A stretch of 46,524 nt of DNA from Rhizophagus sp. LPA8_4_AMF (taxonomy: Eukaryota > Glomeromycota > Glomeromycetes > Glomerales > Glomeraceae). Shown here in pieces: positions 33,262 to 44,000 of this stretch. The translations under genes and the position numbers were made by a program. Where the stretch lies: the NCBI GenBank assembly GCA_021464525.1, contig JADRCO010000165.1, positions 1-46,524 on the forward strand, in the 5' to 3' direction. The notes beneath the pieces were generated by a model. It was not told the origin of the DNA, made no database searches, and saw only the letters and a list, made by a program, of their open reading frames with translations. Position 1 is the stretch's first letter, and each line of letters begins with the position of its first letter.

Positions 33262-34298
33262 GAAGTGATCAAATGATTGTGGTTAACTTGAATAAAGCAG
33301 GTATTTTATTGTGTAAGCCTTGATTTTTTTTTTCGGCTAAGGCTTTTTCCGGTAATAATTGAGTGATATAGATATAGTGGCAAAAAAATTACGGGAAATT
33401 TATCCTGCGTAAAATGCACTATGCCATCATATTAACGTAATATACATTTCTTGACTAGATCATGATATTGATAAGAAAAATATTGAATTTTTTTTATCTA
33501 CTATGATTGATATTTATAATTTGATTGACATCTTAGAATATTAATAATTTAGTAAATTCAATAAGTTGCGGGAAAACGGTATCAACAGTTAATGTTAATT
33601 AACGTGCACATGTCATAATAGTTATTGAGAATTTTCAAATCTTCCAATCTAAACCCTTCCAACTGTACATAAATAGTTACCGAATAAATAATAATTGACA
33701 AGGGGTCGAAAATTGGAAGGATTAGAAGTTAGATCATTGTAAACTTCTTACATTACTGTATCAGGCGGAACAATTACAATATCACAATAATTTGATATTT
33801 ACGTTCTTAAATATAGATTCTACAAATATATACAAACATATATGCATGTCATTCAAATAAAATCTAGATTCAGCAATCCGGGAAAACGGTTCATCCTTCT
33901 GGATGAAGAATGTGAAGAATGTCGGATGATCCGCGGAGAACCTTTTAACTTTCATGATACAAAAAAAACAAACAAAAAAAAAGAAAAACGGAATTGTTAT
34001 AAATAATTTTGAAGTTTATTGTTTAAGCCATAAGGTCATTCATTATTAATATCAATTATTATTAGTCTTATTATTAAGATCGTAATACAAAATAGATCGC
34101 GGAACCAAATTTTTACACACGTTTCATAACTTATAGCACAAATAAAAATTTATTTTTGTTTGGACATGAGCATAAATCTTGCCCAATTTTCTATTATTAT
34201 TTATTTTAATAATATTGTATAAAAGTAAACATGTTTCAAATAATTGGTACAAAAATAAGTATATTATAGCAATAAAAAAATAATTTAAAGTAACAATA
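33262..34298. other. Intergenic with a possible structured element
   Basis: No ORF over 60 codons. GGGAAAACGGT occurs at about 33570 and 33880. At 33888-33942 several short stems could form (see findings). The rest is A/T-rich 3' flank of the Reeler gene. Confidence 0.5.
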
Positions 34299-34805
34299 TT
34301 AAGAAGATTTAAATTTTACATCTTCAAGGTGAAACCAATGATTGAAGTTAATCACCACAACAGCACGAACAACCGCCTCATCAAAGTTAGAACCAGGTTT
34401 CCATTTCAATTCCAAAGGAAAATTTTTTGGATCCTTTGAAGTATGAGTTAAAGTATTATGTTGACCTATTCCTTCACATGACTTATATTGTAATTTTTCA
34501 TTGTCTAAAGTAAATTCTCCAAAACGGGTACCATTTTTATCTTCAATATAAATGAGAAGACCATGAAAAGGTTCCGGTCCTTTGAGAGTAGTTACATAAT
34601 TATCTGATTCTTTCTTTGTCGTAATTTTATATCCTCCATCTCCTTTTACAATGTTTTCTCCATTTTTTCCTGCATGAGGGCTACTATCAACTTTTGTAAC
34701 ATCACAGGTTCCTGCATGTTGTGGCCATGCTTTCACATAATAAGCGAACATTGTGAGAAAAATTATTAAAATGTTGAAACCAAATAAGGATTTCTTTGAA
34801 AACAT
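34299..34805 (-). CDS. Secreted single Reeler-domain protein
   Basis: Single exon, 168 aa. Residues 1-26 are a signal peptide (basic MFSKKS, core LIIFLTMFAYYV, cleavage expected after VKA). The mature part fits the Reeler fold alone: SSPHAGKNG at the start, a GGYKI strand, FHGLLIYIED, GEF, then the THTS motif (120-123) and a C-terminal strand pair (VVRAVVVINFNHWF). Cys34 and Cys110 sit where the family makes its first disulphide. One N-glycosylation sequon lies at Asn91 (NGT). The domain is known from animal extracellular proteins such as reelin and insect defence proteins. Here, without a ferric reductase or DOMON part, it would be a small extracellular or cell-wall protein. Role in the fungus unknown; an effector-like role is possible but not shown. 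Confidence 0.85.
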   Translation of the reverse strand: MFSKKSLFGFNILIIFLTMFAYYVKAWPQHAGTCDVTKVDSSPHAGKNGENIVKGDGGYKITTKKESDNYVTTLKGPEPFHGLLIYIEDKNGTRFGEFTLDNEKLQYKSCEGIGQHNTLTHTSKDPKNFPLELKWKPGSNFDEAVVRAVVVINFNHWFHLEDVKFKSS

Positions 34806-35146
34806 CTTTTTTCACTGTCTCAAGAGAAAGTTAAAAAATTTTATTATTACTTTTTTTTTGGAAAAAATTTAATATATCTCGTTATAAAAAAATCTTAAAT
34901 AACTTAAAATGCATAGCCATAATATTACTTTGTATAAGCCTCGCGGATAAACTCATACAAGCCATCTTAACTGCGCCACGATAATTTTCTAAATATAAAA
35001 TTCCTCATATATACAAATTTATTACAAAATAAACATTACAAATTTCTATATACATAACTCCTAAATAAGGAAAAAGTTTCGATTTTTCAATTCCTTGTAT
35101 AAATTGACCTAGCAAAAACGTGATAATAAACGAAAAAAAAAAAAAA
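34806..35146. other. Intergenic between Reeler and HMG genes
   Basis: About 340 bp holding the Reeler promoter and the 3' end of the HMG gene (both minus strand). A T-run lies near 34850 and an A-run at about 35136. Nothing else seen. Confidence 0.65.
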
Positions 35147-35776
35147 TTATTGAAAATATCCGAAATGATATTCACAATCCTCTGAATACATCAAAGGTAA
35201 ATCATTCGCAGGACCCTCTTGAATATAGTATTCTTGTTGCGGGGGCATTAAGGGTATTGTATTATAATATGTCGGAGGTTGGTATAAAGTATTATTATAT
35301 ATATCAAAGTTTGACATATATTCGGATTCTTGTGAGATATCTGATAATTCATTTGTGTCATTAGAAGAAGTATCATCAACAACATTACTCTCACTTGATT
35401 CCGGCATAGGAGCAAGAGGCCTCTGTGATATCGTTTCCTTCAAATCGAAGGAAGTCAATACTTTGGCCGTCTTTTGATGTAATCCTTTAGCCTTGAGTGC
35501 CAAGCTTTTGTACTCTTGCTGTACAAAAACAGGCTCGAGATTCCATAATCGTGATGCCAATTTTGAGATGTTCCTCATATTAATATCTTGGACCCCATTT
35601 TTCCGCAGTGTTTTGATCACCGCGGTCCGGTACAGTAAAAACTGGTTAGTGGCTCTCACTGGTAATTTGCCTTTTTTTAAATTAGGCTTCAGCTCTCTTT
35701 CTTCGATGGGAGGTGGAAATGGAATTTTAAATGGGAAAATTGAATTGATTGGTAATGATTGTATATGGTCATTCAT
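35147..35776 (-). CDS. MATA-type HMG-box transcription factor, short form
   Basis: Single exon, 209 aa, opposite in orientation to the HMG gene at 27989-29059 and facing it. A FPPPIEERELKP segment precedes the box, parallel to FPPTINPRDLI in the other gene. The HMG-box is at about 39-102 (VRATNQFLLYRTAVIKTLRK, then ISKLASRLWNLEP, then QQEYKSLALKAKGLHQK). It keeps the Trp and the hydrophobic spacing, but the loop NGVQDINMR differs strongly from the sister gene, so the copies are old. No clear basic nuclear signal follows. The C-terminus is rich in Pro, Gln and Tyr and ends CEYHFGYFQ. TATAAATA at 35860-35867 (minus strand) lies about 85 bp upstream of the ATG. Function: sequence-specific or architectural DNA binding; mating role unproven. 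Confidence 0.88.
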   Translation of the reverse strand: MNDHIQSLPINSIFPFKIPFPPPIEERELKPNLKKGKLPVRATNQFLLYRTAVIKTLRKNGVQDINMRNISKLASRLWNLEPVFVQQEYKSLALKAKGLHQKTAKVLTSFDLKETISQRPLAPMPESSESNVVDDTSSNDTNELSDISQESEYMSNFDIYNNTLYQPPTYYNTIPLMPPQQEYYIQEGPANDLPLMYSEDCEYHFGYFQ

Positions 35777-35859
35777 TTTAATAATTAATTTATTTTTCTT
35801 ATAAAAAAAAAATCAAGATTTTCTTAAAATTAATGGATTATATCCTTATATTTACGTTA

Positions 35860-35867
35860 TATTTATA
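35860..35867 (-). promoter_or_regulatory. TATA box of the short MATA-HMG gene
   Basis: TATAAATA on the minus strand about 85 bp before the ATG at 35776. Confidence 0.6.
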
Positions 35868-37875
35868 GGAACGCGCAATAAAGTTGATTCATTATCGGAA
35901 AAACTTACAACTCATTCAGTGATATTACCAACTCTCTTAATGTATAACACAAACTACCTGAAGATCGGACCAATATTTCGGAATTATTAAAAATATTTTG
36001 AACAATTATGCAACCAATACGTATCAAATCAAAAATTGATAATCAATTTTTTTTTTCACGTCGATTTTCATTGATGCACGAAGTTCACTAAACTATATCA
36101 CAATATAAAATATTATTATAAAACTTTTAGAAGATGAGATCATAGAAATTTTTTTGGGAAATAGCTTATAAAAACACCAATTAAATAATGTGTAAATAAT
36201 GGGAGGAATTCCCGATTTAGAATTATTATTGAAAAAGTTTCGTTTCCTTATTTATAATATGAACACCAACCGCAAAACTTATTTGGGAATCGAAACCTTT
36301 TAGGTCGTAATTTCATAAGAAATAAACTGAACCTTATCTATAAATAAAGAATAGCTCTCGGGAATGCAGATTATCAACAAAACAATGAAAGTACAATAAG
36401 TCATTTGACAAATAATTTTTGAATAACAAGTAAATATGGAAATCTGGCGTTGCCTCATTAATCAATAAGTGATTTTTTATTAAAGAACTTATATCTCGCA
36501 ATTTATGGGGCTTTCCAGAAGAAACGCGATTTGTACTATGTAACATGTGTTCATGATGATCAGGCTGAATTATGTAATAGATGACTTGATAAGGCAAGCC
36601 CGTGCGTGGGTTTGATTATGTAAAAGGTTCTGAGTAAAATTTTTTTGACGAATTAAAAATCAAGTTTCTTGTGCGATTGTTGCATGGATCTGACTTGTTT
36701 CTTTCACGTTTAAAATACAACCTTTTTCTCTGGATTGTTTCAAATCATTTTTTTTTTTTTACAATCAATTATTTTTGATTGTACAAAAAAAAAATTTTTT
36801 TTAATCGTGCAAATCAAGGGACAAAATACTTTTTTTGTATCAGATGAAAAAAAATTATGTAAAATTTGTGATCATAAAATGTAATGTACCTGAGTAAAAA
36901 AAAATTTTTTTTTTTTTTTTTTCAAGATTAATATAATGCATACATATTATTTTATGTATTTCATTAAACTCTAAAAAAAGTTCATAGAATACCAATGAAT
37001 TGAACGTGTAAAATCTTTGGCTTAGTCTGCAAGAAAGTTGTGTTATTATTTAATTTATGCAAAATGCATCTAATTTATAAATAATAATGTGGATCGCGTG
37101 AACGTTATGCATATTATGGCTATATTATATTCGCTAATGATTTATTTATTTATTATTATTATTTAATTAAAGAAGGTTAAAATTCGGTGAAATTACGAAA
37201 ACGCCGTGTTTATAAGATCCCAAACAAAAACAAAATAAACATCAAATAGAAATATTTCATGGAAATATTTATTTGTAATTATTTGAAATGAAAATTAATA
37301 AATTATATCGAATAAAAAAAAATCGAACTTAATTTTTATTCATGTACGCCAAATAGGATTGGTTACACACATCGCACTCTTTATGTTATGAAACATTCGT
37401 TTATTCCAGCGAATATTCCACTTTATATCCTTCTCCGCAATTAATTAAATCATTTATTATATGGATACATCACCAGAAAGTTTAATTATTGATAGACTTT
37501 GATCTATCCTTTAAACTAATATCATTATCTATCATCTTTGATCATCTTTTTTCATTCAATAGCATGAATAAGAATATTTCCTCTTTTCACGTTTCCAAAC
37601 AGTATACTCATTTAGTTCAAAAAGTTCTATTATTAACTCAATTAAAAATGGCGTTCAAGATTCTGTATAAGAGCTTCCTATTATCGCGAAGAAATGAGGA
37701 GGTCGCGTTCAAATTGCTGCACAAGGTAAAATTTTATATTGTCATAAAAGCACTCCTAGAAAAAACAATATAAGCACATAACTTTGATGCTTCCAAAAAT
37801 CAAATTCAAAAACCACACATATTCTCATGTATTAATCAATGAAACTTACAGTATTATTATAATTCTTATTTTTTT

Positions 37876-37999
37876 AGAGATATTATCCAACATAATAATC
37901 AGTTTATTAAAATATCACTGATTAAGAAATCGTAGTAAGAGATATTAATCCAACATAATAATCAGTTTATTAAAATATCACGATTAAGAAATCGTAGTA
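37876..37999. repeat. 62-bp tandem duplication, two near-identical copies
   Basis: Copy 1 (37876-37937) and copy 2 (37938-37999) differ by one inserted A (GATATTATCC versus GATATTAATCC) and a missing T (CACTGATT versus CACGATT). The near identity marks a recent event. Confidence 0.95.
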
Positions 38000-38380
38000 A
38001 GATTATTGGATATTTTTTCACAATATTGGTCATAGATTAATTATATTTATCAAATCATCATAAGTTTATAGAAATTAAAGTATAAGCACTTTATTATAGC
38101 AGATCAAAGTATTTATATTAAGAGGTATGTAGCAATTCTTTTGAACATAATGAGTGATGAATTCAAAAAATTTTATTGTATATGTTACTAATATTGTTTT
38201 AATCATTAATTTCGTAGTTTTGATGTCAAGTTTAAATTGAACATTTATAGATGGATCTATTAAGCAATTTCTAAGGGCTTAGATGTGAATAATTGGTTTG
38301 ATCTAAATAGAGAATGTCACTGTCACCAAGAGCAAAGTATGATATTATATTTAAAATATCATAGATAAAGAAAATGATAA

Positions 38381-38450
38381 TTAGGGTTAGGATCAGTTAA
38401 GATTAGGGTTAGAGATTTGGGTTAGAGATTTGGGTTAGGGATTTGGGTTA
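38381..38450 (+). repeat. Degenerate telomere-like repeat block
   Basis: TTAGGGTTAGG, then GATTAGGGTTAG, then three copies of a 16-bp unit AGATTTGGGTTAGAGATT and GGATTTGGGTTA. TTAGGG-type sequence in the interior of the window, flanked by ordinary A/T-rich DNA. Confidence 0.75.
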
Positions 38451-39572
38451 AAATTAACCTTTATTAAGATTTTTTATACGATATAAAATATAGATTCGGT
38501 TATATAAGTTGAAGAAATATTCGTATTTAATGTCACAAATTTAGATCATATGGTAGATAAAAAACTATGCAACGATATTGCCCATTATCTATTTCTGAAA
38601 TCAATTATATAATCAATTGAATTCAATTTCATCTCATCTCATCATATTTAATCTTATCATATTTAATCTTATAATTAATCAACAATTGTAAGCGTTAATC
38701 ATATAAATGAAGATTCTATTATCGTATCAAAACACGTCAAATATAAAATTTGTACGTAACTATTGATGTTAATAGACATCCCTTATCCTTTAATAATATA
38801 TTAATTAAATCTTAATAGTAAATTTATTAGAAGGAATAATTATTATTAGTCGGAGTTGAAAGATGTTATTTGATACATAATTTAATGAATTATCTATTGA
38901 GTCTATAACCATCTTTCAAAAAATTAGTAGCAATCCTTTTTGTCATGGTTAACGTCACGTAATTATCATGTGCTACTGGGCTAGTCCAATTTGATTTGAA
39001 AATCCCATATGATAACACAAAAAAAACATTTTCATATGATACTTTACATTTGATATATAAAAATTCAGGGTAAAATTTTCTCCGAGTCCAAATCGATGGG
39101 TTTTTCTAAAAAAAAAATGATTAATGATATATGAAAATGATAATGATTAAAGGTTTGAATAAATGATACAGACAATTCCATTTTGGTCACATGAAATCAT
39201 TGTTAAATTTATAAACACTAAATACAGTCATCGTCTCGTTATCTCGTGATATACCCTTTTTATAATATACATGACAATGAAGATGAAGTCGTAGTAAAAA
39301 TGAGAAAAGAAGGTTGTTAAACACGCTTGTAATGGTATTTTATTAATGACGTCATTCAAATTGGGTGTTAAAGTTCTTGATTTGGGTTGAAAATTTTAGG
39401 TATGTTATCAGGTTTCATCGAATTTGAGATTGAAACAGTTTTCGAGCATGTTTGAGTATAATTTTATATTTCTAAGATTAAGATTTAAGACATGGCAAAT
39501 AAAGAAAATACACACCATTTAATTATACAAATGACTCATCAAATTTTACACAAATAATTTCAACCTCTAGAA

Positions 39573-39714
39573 CAGTGACGTGCTCTTGGAAGATTGGAAG
39601 CACTATTGGAAGTATTTTTGGAAAGATTGGAAGCATAATTTTCTAATAAAACCACTTGATTGGAAGCTTCCAACCAAATTTTTATACAATTGGAAGCATA
39701 AATGCACATCACTG
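39573..39714. mobile_element. 142-bp hAT-type MITE
   Basis: Terminal inverted repeats CAGTGACGTGC (left) and CAGTGATGTGC (right, inverted) match at 10 of 11 bases. Flanks CTCTAGAA (39565-39572) and CTCTAGAG (39715-39722) are an 8-bp target duplication with one change. CAGTG ends plus an 8-bp duplication are the marks of the hAT superfamily. The inside has about eight TTGGAAG motifs, including TTGGAAGCTTCCAA, of the kind hAT transposases bind near element ends. Non-autonomous: no coding capacity. Confidence 0.85.
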
Positions 39715-40788
39715 CTCTAGAGATACTAATACCTATCGTCATAACAAGCCACTGATCAAAAGTCTAATTTATTAGTCATGATATATTTAGAAAGGTATAA
39801 TACATATAAAATAGTTTCAATGGTAGTTTTAAAATCCGAGTTTTATAGATGAGTTTGAACTAGATTCAAGTTGGTTTGGGGACCTGAACCGAACCGCTTG
39901 AGCAATCTAACATCCCTAAAAAATTTATTAATTAATATTTTTTTTTTAAAAAAAAGGTGTATGTATATATTTATATTTAAGATACGATTCGGGTTAAAAA
40001 ACTGGCATCAGAATTCCTCTATCAAAATTTTATGAAGTAGCATCCTTTCTCGGATCAGTTTTACCCAGGAATGTTGAGTTTATAGAATTGTTCTTGCTGA
40101 TTTTTCATTCAAGATCAGAATTCGATTGTGTTCGAATATTTATTACGATTTCGAATCAACTGCAATGAAAGAAATATTGCAAGTCGTCAAACTTTATCAA
40201 ATTCTTTTTTAAATTGTTAAAGAAATTACTAAGGGCTATAATAGAGGGGAAGTTTTAGTGCGTTGGAATGTCAATGGAAATTAGTAAATATTTAATTTTT
40301 GGCTTTTTTTTTTACTTAGTATTTTTGAATTATTTAAATTTTTATATTGTTTTGGCGTGAATTTCAAAATATTGATTATGAATTTGGAACAAAACAAAGA
40401 CTAAAAGTTCCGATTGATGAAATCTAATGACTAATGGATTTATTGATGAACTTTCTGCTGAATATATTGTGTACTGTAAAATCAAACGGCTGATAATTTG
40501 TAAAAGAAATCGAAGAAATTAAAATTTTGTTTTCGAAGATATTTGCAATAAAAATTAATAGATACTTTTTTTAGGGAAGTCACATAATTTGGGGATTGGG
40601 TAGCTAAGGGTTCTTTACTTCTTTACATTACATGTAATATTATATAAACAATGATTATACGATTGATGTATTTAACTTTATTAATCATTAGGGATAATAT
40701 ATTGTTTGTACTTAAATTCTAAATATCCGACTAATCGCAAGTTATGTGTATGCAAAGATTATTTTATAATCACATAATTCCCGGTAAT

Positions 40789-42019
40789 TTACCATCTTTT
40801 TGCTATAAAAGACTTTGGTGGAGAATAATCCTGATCAAGTCTACATTTTTTATTAGGCGAGGTGACTCCTACGTCACTTTCTTCATAATCTTCTTGCTCA
40901 TTGTTAAATTCTTCTTTGAAGCAAGCATTTATATCTATAACATGTTGTTCTTCCCTTTTAATATACTTTATACTTTTTTCATTACTATCTTCGTCTGTTT
41001 GTAAAAATGAGACAATCGTTTGTTTAATAAAAAAGATTTTTAGTTAAGCCTTAAATACCTTTATTATTACCTATAAGCTCTTTCAACCTTTTAAAATACT
41101 TTGTTTCGTTTTGTCTTTTATGTTGAAAAACGCGTCCACTCGTCGACATTACATAGAAAACTTTTGTATAACCTGTATGATCGTTCCACTGAATAGAAAG
41201 ATTTGGTTGTTTACTCCAATCTTCACTTACTATCTTCTTCCTTTTTGTAGAAGTACTAATCCGAGCATTTTGAAAAACTGCAAAAGCTTGAAACACGGCT
41301 CTCCCATTAAAACAAAGAACCTTTGGTCGATACTTTTCGACCTTTTCGAGAAGGTTTGGAAATTCTTGTTTAATCTCTTCAACAGACAATTTTGTCTAGT
41401 ATAAAAACAATAGTATTAACTATAAAATCTGATCTAATTCAGAATAACCATTTTATACCTTTGAACGATGTTCTGGCCTCGAAGCTAAAGTTACGATTCC
41501 AATTTTATAATCTCGTGCAAGACGTTGGTCATCCAAGTAAGTTAAGTGGTCTCCATTTGTCATACCTATATATGTTGATGAATAAGGTACCAATACATCA
41601 AATTTTTATGATGTTATAAAAATAAATATAAATATATAAATACCACTTTCATATAAGGCGTAGTAAAAATGATTATTGGACGACGAATAATGATGTCTTT
41701 CTTTAATGCTTTTCTTTCCGGAAAAGAGCCCTACAAATAAAACTAAAAAAATAAAGAGTTCTTAATTTTTTGATTTCGTAAACTATATATAAATATTAAT
41801 TTGTTGTTTACCGTTTAAATTATGATCAATAATATCAGGAACAGGAAGTTCACTAGACTTATTCGTAAATACTTCTTGATCGCATGTATGATCTTCTATT
41901 TTCCCAGTTTGTTTCCTAATGTTTTGTGTGTTTTTAGATGCAAGATGTTGAGTTAGTTTACTTTGCGAGAACTTGTTTAAGGAACTTTTGTAAGTTTTCA
42001 TAGTTCTAGTCACAAACAT
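40789..42019 (-). CDS. Thymine-DNA glycosylase (TDG/MUG family) homologue lacking the catalytic INPG residues
   Basis: TDG/MUG enzymes excise T or U from G-mismatches in DNA. Five exons fit in frame: 42019-41812, 41742-41644, 41565-41459, 41395-41071 and 40994-40789, giving 314 aa (fission yeast Thp1 is of similar size). Matches to the family run in order: PDIIDHNLN (61-69), the strand VLFVG (70-74), HHY-NHF (86-95) with ALYESG, then DYKIGIVTLASRP, then KYRPKVLCFNGRAVFQAF (160-176), and YVMSTSGR (220-226), the DNA-wedge loop (PSSSAR in human). But VLFVG is followed directly by LFSG: the four residues INPG of the GINPG motif, with the catalytic Asn, are missing with no frame break. The tail (247-314) is acidic and charged. 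The N-terminal 60 residues are Lys/Ser/Thr-rich. Either the gene has lost activity or this is an assembly error; the family call itself is firm. Confidence 0.88.
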
Positions 42020-44000
42020 CGTAATAATTCAAGAATGAGAAAATCAAAACAACGGTTAAGCATGTTTTGTGTTATACTTTTTATATTTTTGATTAAAGCT
42101 TCTTGATAATGGATTTTATTGATAGACTTATTTATACTTTCCACATACTATACAGTATACACGGACTCATATGTATAGCTTTTTTACATAAAATTTACGT
42201 GATTATTAATAGTAACTTACATGATCGACTATTAAAAGTTTAAACAAAAATTATTTGACATAAATTTGCTCAATAAAATCTCTTGTTCTCGGCTCATGGC
42301 AGAGGTGCGTCCCTTCCCTTTCTGATAATCACTTTTAGATAGCATCCTATTGATTTTCTCCCAAAAATTCTACGACTTGAATAATTATACCCATTTTGAC
42401 ATGCTATTAGAAAGAGAAATGAACTATTACAATATCGCAAATTATATATCAGTAAACATTAATGTTCCAGATGTTTCAGATCAAAAATTGAATTCTTCAA
42501 CGGATCCTCATGATATTATTCAAGTTTGTTCGTTCCTTCGCAATGAAGTTAGAAAAATAGTAGATACTCTTACGAGTTAAATCAACGAATAGTCTAAGTT
42601 TTAATCCTCATATTAACCAAAAAGAATTTGATGTCAGTTTAAGCCTAGGTGAAATAATTTTCAATAATCTCCAATTATTCCAGTTGATAGCAGAAGTTAG
42701 ATGATAATTAAAGTTTGAATCCCGATTGACTAGTTCCAAGGGTTTCTTCTGATCCAATGAACTTTATGCCCATCGATGGAGTACGAAAAAGCAACTGCCG
42801 CAGAATTTATGATATCTACCATTATCTATAACAGGAACATTTGTTTATGTGTACAGATCCAACAAGAGCTGCAGTATAGTTATATCCAATGGCGGAGAGT
42901 CCGGGATAAGTTAAAGAAATAGTCTGGAATACCATGAAGTGGTAAAACTGTAGGATAACTATTATATAACTAATTAATTCGAATTAACAATAGAAATGTG
43001 AGAATTATATCATATTATCCACCGGTAATGAATCGAAATTAATACTAAGCCAAATCAAATTTAAAGATTTAAATCAATAAAATCTACACTCCAAATTGTT
43101 TCAACTTGCTTTATGGTTCAATAATCGGTTCATACGGTTCATTACTTTTTTGGAAAGTGCGACTCATGATATCATGTACTCTTTTTAATGAAATCGTATA
43201 GTACTAACAAAGCACTTGTAACCTATATCGAACTGGTAAAGTAAATCAGAAACCGGATTTTCCCCTCAATTTTAATATCGGTTAACGGACCTTATTTTAC
43301 CCAAAACAATTATTATCGTATTAGATTTTCCAAATTAAATAACGTAAATGCGGTATAACGTATTACGAATGAAATTATTGAGAAAGAGAGATCGATTGGT
43401 GGTTCCAAAGTAACATTTTGATTAAAAATAAAATTAAAGCCTTAATATATTTCCGGCAGACCATGTGTTACTCATTAATGCAAATAAAAACCTTAAGTGT
43501 TTGGTGTTTATTAATTAGTTTATACTGTACATCTGATTAATCATTACTTTAAATCACAAATTAGAAGGTTAACGAATAAAATACATTATATATATTCCTT
43601 TTCCCGGTATATTTATCCATATTTGTCCATTTTTAACACTTTTTAATGCCTATCTCAATTTTCATTGCATAACCATTTAATAATGCAAACCTGCATCTTT
43701 TACATTACATACGTCAAATGTCGAGACGAGAAAAACTTAATAAATAAAAATACATTGTCTTTTCTTTTAAAAAAAATCGTCACACAAATAACCATAAAAG
43801 TGTAAAAAAGAGTTTCTTTAATTTGTATGTACTTATGTACTAATAAATATACCGATGTTGCGTCGCTACTTTAATAAATGCACTCCTATAATTGCATCCA
43901 CTCCTTAAATGACTCAGTATCAGATCTTATTATTTATTCGGTACTCTTTCAAAAATGCACGATTATTTATTTATGTTCCAAGGAGTGCATTTTTTTTTTC
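42020..44000. other. Region with coding-like fragments but no intact gene
   Basis: An open stretch at about 42329-42580 (plus; YYNIANYISVNINVPDVSDQ, then HDIIQVCSFLRNEVRKIVDT) has no ATG near its start and could be an exon or remnant. 42596-42701 (FNPHINQKEFDVSLSLGEII) may belong to it in another frame. On the minus strand, 42948-42829 (FYHFMVFQTISLTYPGLSA, then IGYNYTAALVGSVH) resembles a membrane-protein exon and is broken by a stop; 42825-42738 (INSAAVAFSYSIDGHKVHW) is a further piece. None is recognised. From 43100 on, nothing is supported. Confidence 0.45.
42738..42948 (-). pseudogene. Possible broken membrane-protein fragment
   Basis: After an acceptor-like TTATCCTACAG, the minus strand is open for 39 codons with hydrophobic content (TISLTYPGLSAIGYNYTAALVG), ends in a stop, and continues in another frame as INSAAVAFSYSIDGHKVHW. 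Base composition here is more G/C-rich than around it, as in the coding parts of this window. No family recognised. Confidence 0.3.

Larger units (their letters stand above)
35777..40788. other. Long gene-poor region with repeats
   Basis: No gene I can support. ORFs at 36334-36597 (minus) and 37489-37773 (plus) have no domain. The latter ends in two related peptides (AFKILYK and AFKLLHK) followed by a GTAAAA donor-like site, so an exon is conceivable. Repeats at 37876-37999, 38381-38450 and 39573-39714 are listed separately. TCATATTTAATCTTA is duplicated at about 38641-38672. Confidence 0.55.

Noticed and set aside
40744..41004. 86-codon hydrophobic ORF on the plus strand
   Set aside because: It is the antisense of the last glycosylase exon, whose minus-strand frame has better sense and splice borders.
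41051..41070. Reading the glycosylase exon 4 frame on to the stop at 41051
   Set aside because: A GTAATA donor at 41070 joins in frame to an acceptor at 40995 and adds a clearly coding, charged 68-residue tail, so the read-through end is intron.
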